Assembly (NCBI GenBank): GCA_030598885.1
Contig: JAUVOZ010000009.1
Span: 1-22,908 of the forward strand
Length of the DNA: 22,908 nt
Source of the DNA: Anaerolineae bacterium
Lineage (GTDB): Bacteria > Chloroflexota > Anaerolineae > Anaerolineales > E44-bin32
Direction: 5' to 3'
This document shows positions 1 through 7,884 of the stretch, in pieces. The translations under genes and the position numbers were made by a program. The notes under the pieces are model-generated. The model was not told the origin of the DNA. It saw only the letters and a program-made list of their open reading frames with translations, and did not search any database. The first letter of the stretch is position 1. Each line of letters starts with the position of its first letter.

Positions 1-636
1 AAATATCTCGTTTTTCCCCTCGATCACGGCACCTTGCTCATTCATCTCCGCATGAGCGGTGATTTGCAATTAACCGAACGGGGTACACCTGCCGGCCCCT
101 ACGATCGCACTGTCTTCCATCTTAAGAGCGGTTGGCAACTTCGTTTCAGCGACGCACGAAAACTTGGTAAGGTTTATTTGCTCGACGATCCGGAACTCCT
201 GCTTAGCAAGCTTGGTCCAGAACCGCTGGACGAGGAGTTCACGCCCCAGGTTCTGTCATCCCGTCTTGCCAGACACCACCGAGCCTTGAAACCCCTTCTG
301 CTCGACCAATCGTTCTTGGCTGGTTTAGGAAACATCTACACCGACGAAGCACTGCACCTGGCACGGCTCCATCCACTGCGCCGCAGCGACAGCCTGAACC
401 GGGATGAGATCAAAGCTCTTTGGCAGGGAATCCGTGAGGCGCTTAATCAGGGGTTGGATCACAATGGTGCCAGCATAGACTGGGTCTACCGCGGGGGCGA
501 TTTTCAGCACTACTTTCGCGTTTATCAACGGTCCGGAAAGCCATGCCTGATATGTGGTGAGACGATCGAACGTATCATAGTCAATCAGCGCGGGACACAC
601 TATTGCCCCTCCTGCCAACCGGAGGTATCTGAATGA
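1..636 (+). CDS. mutM: Formamidopyrimidine-DNA glycosylase (Fpg/MutM), 5'-truncated by window edge
   Basis: Base-excision repair glycosylase/AP lyase that removes 8-oxoguanine and ring-opened purines. The frame is open from base 1, and 211 residues are visible. The first residue is the Lys of the GKYL-type hairpin (Lys57 in E. coli Fpg), followed by the LLIHLRMSG strand. The helix-two-turn-helix core shows LAGLGNIYTDEAL. The end is a CX2CX16CX2C zinc finger (visible-fragment Cys182, 185, 202, 205) carrying the conserved QRG arginine that reads DNA. About 56 N-terminal residues, including the catalytic Pro2-Glu3, lie outside the window. About 56 + 211 matches the normal length near 270. The stop overlaps the next start in an ATGA junction, so the two genes are probably co-transcribed. 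The zinc finger favours Fpg over the zincless Nei types. Confidence 0.96.
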   Translation, partial: KYLVFPLDHGTLLIHLRMSGDLQLTERGTPAGPYDRTVFHLKSGWQLRFSDARKLGKVYLLDDPELLLSKLGPEPLDEEFTPQVLSSRLARHHRALKPLLLDQSFLAGLGNIYTDEALHLARLHPLRRSDSLNRDEIKALWQGIREALNQGLDHNGASIDWVYRGGDFQHYFRVYQRSGKPCLICGETIERIIVNQRGTHYCPSCQPEVSE

Positions 637-1427
637 CCATAGACAACAATTTAATCGTCGGCGTTGTGCTAATCGGCGCAGGACTGCTGCTAGGCTTGTT
701 GGCTTACTTTATCCTCACCGGGAGAAGCGAAGATGAAATTGAAGAGGAAGCCGAGGGCATAGATGAACCCGTAGAACCCACCCCCGAACCCGAAACTATT
801 GAGTTGGAGGAAGAAGAACCATCTCCCGCTCCGCAAATCGAGGATAACATTCCTCTGCCGGACACATCAGAAGAAACTCTTCCTTCGCCACCCCAAACCT
901 CTGAGCCTCCTCCAGCTGAAGAAACACCGCCGGCAGATACGACGACAGAACCAAGAATTAATAAAATCGCGCAGTCCGAACCTGGTGAGGCAAGCCAAGA
1001 CAGAATAACCATCGCCACTTTGCACCGGGACGAGGCTACCGGTGAACTGATCGTTCAGGTTGGCGATCGCCAGTATCTAACCGCCGCCGAATTAAAACTA
1101 TCATCTGATTGGAACCGGGTGGAATATGCCGCCTCCGACCTCACCAAGTGGATCTCGGGCATCACAATCGAGGACCCATTTCCTGAGGAGGATCGAGAGC
1201 AGGTTACTCCAAGACCTCAGAGCATGGTCGAACAGATTAATAACATCCTGCAACAAAAACTGGTCGAATCAGCCGGCAGTTTAAAAGGTGTACGCTTGAT
1301 CGAAAGTTCTGAGGGAACGGTGGCGGTCCTAATTGGCGTGCAGAGCTACAGCATCGATGAAGTGCCAGATCCCGAGGTTCGTCAACTCATCCATGAGGCT
1401 GTAGCTGCGTGGGAAGAGAAGCAATAA
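633..1427 (+). CDS. Membrane-anchored acidic protein of unknown function
   Basis: No family recognised. A 264-residue protein with three visible parts. Residues 7-29 form one hydrophobic segment, with a short Asn/Asp N-tail and an Arg at its end. Residues about 31-110 are a Glu/Pro/Thr-rich, strongly acidic, probably disordered linker. From about residue 115 to the end is a compact alpha/beta-looking domain with the strands ITIATLHRD and ELIVQVGDRQYLTAAEL and a last helix ending in WEEKQ. The C-terminal stretch around GVRLIESSEGTVAVLIGVQSY looks like a folded ligand-binding or scaffold domain, but no catalytic motif is seen. Its ATG overlaps the fpg stop (ATGA), which indicates translational coupling. 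Its last 41 bp overlap the 3' end of the convergent metallo-hydrolase gene. Cytoplasmic orientation of the C-terminal domain is plausible but not proven. Confidence 0.85.
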   Translation: MTIDNNLIVGVVLIGAGLLLGLLAYFILTGRSEDEIEEEAEGIDEPVEPTPEPETIELEEEEPSPAPQIEDNIPLPDTSEETLPSPPQTSEPPPAEETPPADTTTEPRINKIAQSEPGEASQDRITIATLHRDEATGELIVQVGDRQYLTAAELKLSSDWNRVEYAASDLTKWISGITIEDPFPEEDREQVTPRPQSMVEQINNILQQKLVESAGSLKGVRLIESSEGTVAVLIGVQSYSIDEVPDPEVRQLIHEAVAAWEEKQ

Positions 1428-2283
1428 GCGGTTGAGCACCTTCTACCGGTTCCACCTCCCGTCGCCCGTCAATTTCTACTAAGCGGGCGACAGTCATTAC
1501 CGGGTCGTGTTGCAAAAAAAGCCAGGCTCCATTCTCCAAAGCCCAACGTTGCCAATACCTCTTGGTGGCGATATTCTCCAATGGCAAGGCGTCGTAAGCT
1601 GTTAACCAAGCAGTACGAGCGAAATGAATGGCGTAGGAGGCCATATCCCCGACAAACAGACCCCGCCATTCCCCCGATTGTAGTAGAACCGATTGATGGC
1701 CGCGGGTATGCCCGGGAGTTACAACGCAACGTACCTGATCGGTGATCTCGGTATCGCCGTGCAGCACCCGCAATTGCCCGTTAGTCATCAGCGGTGCGAA
1801 ATTGTCAGGCAAGTAAGTCCCCCGAGTGCGGTCATCCGGGTGGCTCGCCTCCGCCCACTCAATCCGTTGCACACAGTATTCGGCTCTGGGAAAGGTCGCC
1901 ACAACTGCATCCCCGTCCACCTGGGTGTTGCCACCGCAGTGATCGGCGTGTAAGTGGGTGTTGATCACGATATCAATGTCAGTTGGAGCGACACCTCGCG
2001 CCGCCAGCGCGGTGAGTAAACCGCCTTCCGAACGTTTTAGACCCCAGTGTCGAATGTCATCTGAAGTGAGCTTGTCACCCAGTCCAGTGTCGATTAATAT
2101 GGTCACCCCGCGCGATCGCACCAGCATACAGGTTAAAATCATTGGGATAGTATTATCCGGTCCGGGGGTCAAATAACCCTCATACAACTTCCTTGGGACG
2201 AGGCCAAACGGACCACCAGCATCCATAAACACCACGCCATCACATACCAGATCGATCTCGAGATCCATGAAACGCATTATCAT
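1387..2283 (-). CDS. MBL-fold metallo-hydrolase
   Basis: Metallo-beta-lactamase superfamily hydrolase of 298 residues. The binuclear zinc signature is complete: HLHADH (His110, His112, Asp114, His115), His192 in TPGHTRGH, Asp213 in FVGDM and His259 in LQHDP. An early ILIDTG strand (about 63-67) is typical of the lactonase/glyoxalase-II-like branch. The GGPFGLVP opening and the YLTPGPDNTIPM stretch fit the AHL-lactonase/MBL-hydrolase group, but the substrate cannot be read from sequence. The ATG lies 5 nt after the adenosine deaminase stop, so it is the second gene of that unit. A second in-frame ATG lies two codons in, and no strong ribosome site separates the two. The 3' end overlaps the convergent upstream gene by 41 bp. 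Confidence 0.92.
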   Translation of the reverse strand: MIMRFMDLEIDLVCDGVVFMDAGGPFGLVPRKLYEGYLTPGPDNTIPMILTCMLVRSRGVTILIDTGLGDKLTSDDIRHWGLKRSEGGLLTALAARGVAPTDIDIVINTHLHADHCGGNTQVDGDAVVATFPRAEYCVQRIEWAEASHPDDRTRGTYLPDNFAPLMTNGQLRVLHGDTEITDQVRCVVTPGHTRGHQSVLLQSGEWRGLFVGDMASYAIHFARTAWLTAYDALPLENIATKRYWQRWALENGAWLFLQHDPVMTVARLVEIDGRREVEPVEGAQPLIASLPTQLQPHG

Positions 2284-2288
2284 TCCAA

Positions 2289-3335
2289 TCAGGTGGGTGG
2301 CATCAACGCCGCTATTAGATCGGACTCAAGCGCGGCTTTTTCCCGCTGAGGTAGAAAGCTAGCTTGAACGGCGGTTAGAATAAATCCGGTCAGGCTCACC
2401 GTTGAGAAACCCAACTCCTCCACCGCCAAAGCGTACTCAGTTGAAAGGCAGATGTCAGAGATGCCAGGATCATCGGTATTCAGTGTCACCTGAAGTCCGG
2501 CTTGGACCATTTGTGGCAGGGGATGAGCGCTTATGCTGGGAACGACACCCGATTGCACATTGCTGGTCAGACAAACTTCGAAGACCGCCCGTCGATCGCG
2601 CGCCATTGCGACCACCTCCGGATCTTCGATTACCCGCACCCCATGCCCAATGCGCGTCGCCCCCATTTTCTCCAGCGCGTGGCGCACCTTCTCCGCGCCA
2701 TTCCACTCGCCAGCGTGGATGGTGATCCCCAGCCCGGCTTCCTGAGCGGCGGCAAAGACTGGCTCAAATGGTTCAGTGGGGCTACCCGCCTCATCCCCCG
2801 CTAGACTCAAGCCCACGATCCCTCGGTCCATTTGATCGATAGCATTCTGGGTAACTTTTTCTGCTAGCCCAACCGCCTCCTGGCGATTCACGCTGGCGAT
2901 CAAGCCAAGCTGCAATCCATATTCCAACTTCGCAACGGAGGCAGCCTCAACCACCCAATCGACAACATCGGTGAGTTGGAATCCACCCGCTTCAGCCAAT
3001 GCCACCGGTGTAAAATGCAACTCTAGATAACCTACATTTTCAGCCGCAGCATCGGCGATAGCCTCTTTGGTAACCCGTTGGATTACCTCAGGCGAGGTGA
3101 AGAACTTCCTCACGTATCCAAACTTAGCTAAGAAGTTGGCCGAAGTATGAGGATCATGGGATTGGACCTGCACCAAGGTCCTTAAAGCAGCTTCCTCCTG
3201 AGGTAAGTCAAGCCCTTCGCTCTTGACCAGTTCCAACATAGTCTCCAAACGCAACGAACCTTCCAGGTGGCGGTGAAGGTCCACCTTAGGCAACCCAGCC
3301 AGTTGTCGCTGGAGATCAGTTGATGTATCAGGCAC
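2289..3335 (-). CDS. add: Adenosine deaminase
   Basis: Hydrolyses adenosine or deoxyadenosine to inosine and ammonia in purine salvage; soluble, zinc dependent. All family motifs are present in 348 residues: HRHLEGS (zinc His21 and His23), SLAGDE (around 177-182), HAGE (zinc His207, proton donor Glu210), GHGVR (catalytic His231), SNV, and NTDDP (zinc Asp288, Asp289). Length and the HAGE motif favour adenosine over adenine deaminase, but the related adenine/aminofutalosine deaminases cannot be fully excluded. The start is GTG, chosen because a GAGGAG ribosome site (3341-3346) sits 5 nt upstream. A small stem-loop at about 3342-3360 could mask that site. Downstream, the MBL hydrolase follows after 5 nt. 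Upstream, 139 bp separate it from secA on the same strand. Confidence 0.95.
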   Translation of the reverse strand: MPDTSTDLQRQLAGLPKVDLHRHLEGSLRLETMLELVKSEGLDLPQEEAALRTLVQVQSHDPHTSANFLAKFGYVRKFFTSPEVIQRVTKEAIADAAAENVGYLELHFTPVALAEAGGFQLTDVVDWVVEAASVAKLEYGLQLGLIASVNRQEAVGLAEKVTQNAIDQMDRGIVGLSLAGDEAGSPTEPFEPVFAAAQEAGLGITIHAGEWNGAEKVRHALEKMGATRIGHGVRVIEDPEVVAMARDRRAVFEVCLTSNVQSGVVPSISAHPLPQMVQAGLQVTLNTDDPGISDICLSTEYALAVEELGFSTVSLTGFILTAVQASFLPQREKAALESDLIAALMPPT

Positions 3336-3462
3336 AAGGGCTCCTCTACTTCAGAGTAGGAAATTGCTAAGTCCAGGAACGAACTAAGCTACCACTAATA
3401 GAGGGTAAAAACAGACAGATTGTTCCCCTGGGTTCCTCAGAAACATAACCCGACAATCCACC

Positions 3463-3478
3463 TTGATAACCTTATCAA
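3463..3478. repeat. Perfect 16-bp palindrome over the secA stop codon
   Basis: TTGATAA-CC-TTATCAA is a perfect inverted repeat with a 2-bp centre. It includes the last codon and TGA of secA and lies 128 bp upstream of the adenosine deaminase start. The centre is too short for a good RNA hairpin, so a DNA-binding site is the likelier reading if it means anything. No T-run follows directly. Confidence 0.6.
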
Positions 3479-6400
3479 CGCCGGCGTTTCCGCTTCTTCC
3501 TGCGTTTCTTCTTCATAGTTACTGTTTTATCATCCCCAGGAACCTGCCCGCGCGGTTGATGAGATTTGGATGTGGGCGGTGCCTTGGGTCGACCTGCAAC
3601 CCGCATAGTGAACAATCGGGAGACCACACCAGCCCGGATATTGTCCAGCAGTTGGCCAAACATGTCGAAGGCTCGACTCTTGTATTGTACGAGAGGATCG
3701 CGTTGGCCATACGCTTCGAGGCCAATCGAGGTACGCAGAGCCTCCATGCGGGTCAAATAATCCACCCAATGCCTGTCGCCAACGGAGAGGATCAACTCCC
3801 GGTAGATTCGGCTCAAAGCCATATCGCCAAGCGCGTGGTTGATTTGATCCCGGGTGGCATCAGGAAGCATGTTCAGGTGATCTACAGAGGCGACCTCGGC
3901 GAAGGCTTCCTCTTCTAAAGCCAACCGTAAGGTCTGCTGAGAACTTTGGTCCAGTTGATCCAGCCAGCTTCCGGTCAGACGCGCCGCTTCCGCCCGCCCC
4001 AACCCCATCTGGAGTGCATGTTGAGCCCCCTCCAGATGAGCCAAAACACGATCAGTCAGCGTTGTTAAACCCACTCCATCGAGCAACGTGGCTGCCGAGT
4101 AGGTGTAGGAAAGGCGGGCGACAGCCACCGATTGACGCCGGTGGGTCTTGGGGTCAAAGTATGCCTTTTGGCCGTAACTCATACCAATCAACAAACGAAT
4201 AATAAGCGCTTCATCCACCCCATCTCGTTTCAGAGCAGCCTCAAGCTCACGTTCGATTTCACCCACCAACCGCTCGGTCCGCCGGGACCAGACATGATCA
4301 ATCGCCTGCCTCAATCGCTCTTCGGCTTGGTGCCAATCTATTGGAATTGATGGCATGCCGTCTAGCTCAAGCGGTTCACCCACTCGACGTTCAACCGCTT
4401 GTTTCAGACCAGCCCAGACTCGCAAGGCTAATCCACCCTCGATCAATTGCGGGATATTGCGCCGGAACCTATCCGGGTCCTCACCCACATGCTGCAGTCC
4501 TTCTTTATCCATCTGGATGCGCATCCCGGCTGCCGCTTCCACCGCGCTGATCAGTGCTCGGGGGTCAATCTCCCCGTCGGTCTCCTCGGCTTCGAGAAAG
4601 GCTGCCTCGATCGCGATGTCGACCATCTCCAACCGCTGATCGACTTGATCTTCGATCCTGGCTACCGCATGTGCGAGTTGGTTTTCGACCGCATGTATCA
4701 GATGGACCTTTTGAGCTTCGAGAGCCTGGCGGCCTACCTCCAATAACGCTCCCTTTAATGAGGTTGGCTCATCATATGGAGCCAACTGGTCGAGCAATAG
4801 ACGGAGTAAGAACGATGGATATACATCTTCCGTGTTGAGACCAATAGTCGGCTGGGTCTCTTCCAGCCACGCGAGCAGTCTCCAGGGACCTTCGGGGTCT
4901 TCCAATGCGGCCTCGACATGTCGCTCGACTTCAAACCTCAGCATCTCACCGACGTCATCTTTTAAGTCATCCTTAGCAAAGATGTGGTTTCGCTGACCAT
5001 AGAACACCTCACGCTGTTGGTTGAGCACATCGTCATATTCCAGCAGGTGCTTGCGGGTATCGAAATTTGCACCTTCCACCCGGGTCTGAGCCTGCTCAAT
5101 CGTTCGATTGACGATATTGTGTGCGATCGGCATGGCATCGTCGATATTCATGCGTTGCATCAGGTTCGCTACCTGAGAGCCTCCAAACAGACGCATGAGT
5201 TCATCTTCCAGGGAGAGGAAGAACTGAGACGATCCAGCATCGCCCTGACGGGCAGCGCGACCGCGCAACTGGTTGTCTATGCGGCGGGCATCATGCCGGA
5301 CACAACCGATGACATGCAACCCACCACATTCAAGCACCTTTTCACGATCGGCGATGAACCGATCGAATTCCTGCACGTCTGATTCATAGATACCCATCAC
5401 GCTGCTGTCAATTTCGGGGAATTCCCGACGCCATTTCTCAAGCCGTTGGATATGGGTGGCCTTTCCGTATCCGGTCCCCGATCCCGCGCGTAAGATTCGG
5501 GCCATTTCTTCACGCTGTTGTGTATCGTTGGCGCGTTCATATGCGTCCCGAGCCACCCGGGTAACCCTTCGGGCAACCTCATCACTAAGACTTCCGCCGA
5601 GAACGATGTCCACCCCACGACCGGCCATGTTGGTGGCAATTGTGACTGATCCCCTTGCCCCGGCGTCTTCGATGATTTTCGATTCCTCGGTATGACGCTT
5701 GGCATTTAGCACACGATGTCGGATACCGCCTTGCAACAACTCGGCCAGGCGATCATGGTCGCTGGGTTCAAGGTCCAAGACGTATGCCAGGCGTTCTATG
5801 TTCTCTGGTCGAGTTGGATTCAATGAGATGTCCAATGGGCGGGCGATCTGCCGCAGGACTCTTTGGTCAAGATCATTAAGTCGCTGATTAAGTGGATCCA
5901 ACTCCTCCACTCGCATACCATCATCGGGGAGTTCATGCGCATCCATGTAGGCGTCACGCAAAATAATGGTCAATGCCAGCCGCTGCAACGGTTCTGCTCG
6001 CAACCGGTTGGAGATACGCTCCGACAGCTCTACCGAGGTTGTGCCGACAAGCAACGGCTGGCCGTGCACATACCGACAAAGGATCTCAGTTGTAACCGCT
6101 CGTAGCTTGGCCTCCTCTGTCCGGTAAACAACATCTGGGTAATCCTTTCGTTGCCAGAAAATTGCAGTTTGTTCAGGGTCTCCCGAACGCGCATAGGAGG
6201 TGAACTTGTTGTTCTCCTCACGGTACTCGACCTTAACCAGGTCCGAGTTTGGCTGCATGGCGATAAATTCCAGGTTCGTGGGTAACGGAATCACATCCAC
6301 GTTGTAGATCTTGTTGAATTCCTCTGCCTCGGTCAGCGCAGTACCGGTCATGCCACTAAGCTTCTCGTACATACGGAAGTAATTCTGCAGGGTGACAGTG

Positions 6401-7557
6401 GCATAGGTAACATTCTCTTGACGTACTCGCACACCTTCCTTGGCTTCCACAGCCTGATGTAAGCCGTCAGACCAGCGGCGTCCAGGCATCAAGCGACCGG
6501 TAAATTCGTCGACGATAACCACCCGACCACCCTGAACCACATATTGTTTGTTCCGATTGAAGAGATGCTCAGCCCGCAAGGCCTGCTCGAGGTGACCGAG
6601 CAAGCGTGCCTGCTCCGGGGTGATGTCCTCCGGCCGATCGGGGTCGCGCAACGATGTACCTAGCAATTGTTCGACATGATCCTCACCAATCTCGGTTAAG
6701 GCGACGGTGCGATCACGCTCGCTGACCTCATAGTCCTCGGGGCGAATCTGTTTCACCACCTGCGCCATTTGCACATATAACTCCGGATCCTCTCGAGCCG
6801 GTCCGGAGATGATAAGCGGGGTACGGGCTTCGTCGATCAGAATGTTGTCCACCTCGTCTAAGATGGCGTAGTGATGACCTCGTTGCACGCGTGCCTCCAA
6901 ACTACGAGCCATGTTGTCACGCAGGTAATCGAAGCCAAATTCATTATTCGTGCCATAGGTCACATCGGCAGCGTAAGCCAACTTGCGGTCGACGAGCCGT
7001 AGTTGATAAGCATCCTCTTGAGCAGATTCACGACTAGGGTCGTACAGCAATGCCTTTCGCCCACCCTCGGTACGAGCCGCTTGCTGTAAAACGCCGACGC
7101 TTAACCCCAAGAAGTGGAAAACCGGACCCATCCAGCGAGCGTCTCGCCGGGCTAAGTAGTCATTGACTGTGACCAGGTGAACGCCTTTTCCACTCAGCGC
7201 GTTGAGGTAGATCGGCATAGGCGCTACCAGCGTCTTCCCCTCACCAGTCCGCATTTCCGCGATTGTGCCTTCGTGCAAAACAATGCCACCAATTAGTTGG
7301 ATGTCAAAATGACGCAAGCCAATCGTGCGTACCGAGGTTTCGCGTACCACAGCAAAAGTTTCGGGGAGCAGGTCGTCTAGTGTTTCACCCTCAACCAGAC
7401 GGGTTCGGAACTCATCTGTCTTAGCTCGTAGCGCCTCATCACTGAGTTCTCGCATTTGAGTTTCGAGCGAGTTGATATGAGCCACGATATCAGCGTAACT
7501 TTCAAGCTGGCGCCGAATCGGGTCACCGCCGATGATTCGAGCTATATTCTTGAACAT
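3475..7557 (-). CDS. secA: Protein translocase ATPase SecA, unusually long (1360 aa)
   Basis: Motor of the Sec export channel; couples ATP hydrolysis to pushing preproteins through SecYEG. Clear motifs: Walker A in MRTGEGKTL (102-110), TVNDYLA (130-136), YGTNNEFGFDYLRDN (201-215), DEVD (234-237) with IDEARTPLIISG, PPXD about 225-375, GTTSVE (505-510), ATNMAGRGVDI (641-651), DNQLRGRAARQGD (761-773), and the scaffold end DRHWVDYL (1261-1268) to about 1316. Typical SecA is 800-950 residues. Extra length sits in three places: about 519-611 inside NBD2, about 656-744 before GGLHVIG, and about 860-1250 in the helical wing/scaffold region. The usual C-terminal zinc motif (CXCXSG...) is missing; the protein ends in KKKRRKKRKRRR. 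The first ATG follows GGAAGGG by 8 nt. No frameshift is needed, so the length is real. Confidence 0.95.
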   Translation of the reverse strand: MFKNIARIIGGDPIRRQLESYADIVAHINSLETQMRELSDEALRAKTDEFRTRLVEGETLDDLLPETFAVVRETSVRTIGLRHFDIQLIGGIVLHEGTIAEMRTGEGKTLVAPMPIYLNALSGKGVHLVTVNDYLARRDARWMGPVFHFLGLSVGVLQQAARTEGGRKALLYDPSRESAQEDAYQLRLVDRKLAYAADVTYGTNNEFGFDYLRDNMARSLEARVQRGHHYAILDEVDNILIDEARTPLIISGPAREDPELYVQMAQVVKQIRPEDYEVSERDRTVALTEIGEDHVEQLLGTSLRDPDRPEDITPEQARLLGHLEQALRAEHLFNRNKQYVVQGGRVVIVDEFTGRLMPGRRWSDGLHQAVEAKEGVRVRQENVTYATVTLQNYFRMYEKLSGMTGTALTEAEEFNKIYNVDVIPLPTNLEFIAMQPNSDLVKVEYREENNKFTSYARSGDPEQTAIFWQRKDYPDVVYRTEEAKLRAVTTEILCRYVHGQPLLVGTTSVELSERISNRLRAEPLQRLALTIILRDAYMDAHELPDDGMRVEELDPLNQRLNDLDQRVLRQIARPLDISLNPTRPENIERLAYVLDLEPSDHDRLAELLQGGIRHRVLNAKRHTEESKIIEDAGARGSVTIATNMAGRGVDIVLGGSLSDEVARRVTRVARDAYERANDTQQREEMARILRAGSGTGYGKATHIQRLEKWRREFPEIDSSVMGIYESDVQEFDRFIADREKVLECGGLHVIGCVRHDARRIDNQLRGRAARQGDAGSSQFFLSLEDELMRLFGGSQVANLMQRMNIDDAMPIAHNIVNRTIEQAQTRVEGANFDTRKHLLEYDDVLNQQREVFYGQRNHIFAKDDLKDDVGEMLRFEVERHVEAALEDPEGPWRLLAWLEETQPTIGLNTEDVYPSFLLRLLLDQLAPYDEPTSLKGALLEVGRQALEAQKVHLIHAVENQLAHAVARIEDQVDQRLEMVDIAIEAAFLEAEETDGEIDPRALISAVEAAAGMRIQMDKEGLQHVGEDPDRFRRNIPQLIEGGLALRVWAGLKQAVERRVGEPLELDGMPSIPIDWHQAEERLRQAIDHVWSRRTERLVGEIERELEAALKRDGVDEALIIRLLIGMSYGQKAYFDPKTHRRQSVAVARLSYTYSAATLLDGVGLTTLTDRVLAHLEGAQHALQMGLGRAEAARLTGSWLDQLDQSSQQTLRLALEEEAFAEVASVDHLNMLPDATRDQINHALGDMALSRIYRELILSVGDRHWVDYLTRMEALRTSIGLEAYGQRDPLVQYKSRAFDMFGQLLDNIRAGVVSRLFTMRVAGRPKAPPTSKSHQPRGQVPGDDKTVTMKKKRRKKRKRRR

Positions 7558-7578
7558 CTTCTAGACCCTTCCGGCGGG

Positions 7579-7584
7579 ATTATA
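7579..7584 (-). promoter_or_regulatory. Extended -10 promoter for secA
   Basis: Reading the minus strand, TGCTATAAT is a perfect extended -10 element (TGN plus TATAAT). It lies 21 nt before the secA ATG and is followed by the GGAAGGG ribosome site at 7566-7572. No good -35 is visible, as is common with extended -10 promoters. The predicted RNA start, about 7 nt downstream, falls at the edge of the ribosome site, so the leader would be only about 15 nt. Confidence 0.6.
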
Positions 7585-7653
7585 GCACAGCGAAATAAAA
7601 TAATATCCCGAACAGTTCCCCTTCACCCGCGTGGACCGTTATCAGTACAGTCA

Positions 7654-7681
7654 GGTGAAGTCACCAAAAAAGGTGATCACC
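7654..7681. promoter_or_regulatory. Two tandem GGTGA/TCACC palindromes between secA and tRNA-Leu
   Basis: GGTGA-AG-TCACC at 7654-7665 and GGTGA-TCACC at 7672-7681 give four GGTGA half-sites separated by an A6 run, with palindrome centres 17 bp apart. They end 5 bp before the -35 of the tRNA-Leu promoter and lie about 70 bp upstream of the secA -10. The inner halves could also pair as a short hairpin with an A6 loop. The symmetry suggests a dimeric regulator site; which regulator is unknown. Confidence 0.5.
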
Positions 7682-7686
7682 AAAAC

Positions 7687-7714
7687 TTGACCCATGCAGT
7701 ATCAGCGATACAAT
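7687..7714 (+). promoter_or_regulatory. Sigma70-type promoter of tRNA-Leu
   Basis: TTGACC (7687-7692), a 16-bp spacer and TACAAT (7709-7714). The expected start, about 7 nt after the -10, is within 2 nt of the first base of the tRNA, so the transcript would have almost no 5' leader. Confidence 0.65.
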
Positions 7715-7722
7715 AGTGCGAA

Positions 7723-7806
7723 GGGGCGGTGGCGGAATAGGCAGACGCCGGGGACTTAAAATCCTCTGAGGGAGACCTCGTGTGGGTTCGACTCCCACTC
7801 GCCCCA
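7723..7806 (+). tRNA. tRNA-Leu (anticodon UAA)
   Basis: 84-nt class II tRNA. Acceptor arm GGGGCGG pairs with TCGCCCC (last pair G-U), discriminator A at 7806. The anticodon stem is GGGGA/TCCTC (one G-U pair), the loop CTTAAAA gives anticodon TAA, read as UAA. There is a long variable arm after the anticodon stem, and the T-arm GTGGG-TTCGACT-CCCAC is perfect. The 3' CCA is not encoded: the bases after the discriminator are CTG, so CCA must be added by nucleotidyltransferase. It decodes UUA and UUG leucine codons. Confidence 0.96.
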
Positions 7807-7812
7807 CTGATC

Positions 7813-7841
7813 AGAAGCCATCTGAAAGGGTGGTTTCTTTT
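7813..7841 (+). terminator. Intrinsic terminator of tRNA-Leu
   Basis: A ten-pair stem (AGAAGCCATC with GGTGGTTTCT, two G-U pairs) with a 6-nt loop, followed by T3. It starts 7 nt after the tRNA end, as expected for a single-tRNA transcription unit. Confidence 0.75.
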
Positions 7842-7884
7842 ATGACTCCACTGAAAAAAGGTCAACCGCGAGAAGAAGACCGGT
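7842..7884 (+). repeat. 43-bp interspersed direct repeat, copy 1
   Basis: Starts directly after the tRNA terminator. It is identical to 10561-10603 in 41 of 43 positions and in the same orientation; the flanks on both sides are unrelated. Its core is an A6 run followed by GGTCAACCGCGAGAAG and ends in ACCGGT. Read from its first base it is an open frame (MTPLKKGQPREEDR), and both mismatches fall on synonymous third positions (ACT/ACA, GAA/GAG). Short complementary pieces (AACCG/CGGTT here) could form a weak hairpin. Function is unknown. Confidence 0.8.

Noticed and set aside
704..1018. Minus-strand Ser/Gly-rich frame of 104 codons
   Set aside because: It mirrors the acidic Pro/Glu-rich linker of the plus-strand gene; low complexity and no start signals.
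4984..5382. 132-codon open frame on the plus strand inside secA, one of many antisense frames there
   Set aside because: It is antisense to strongly conserved SecA motifs, has no ribosome site or recognisable domain, and is explained by codon bias of the gene on the other strand.
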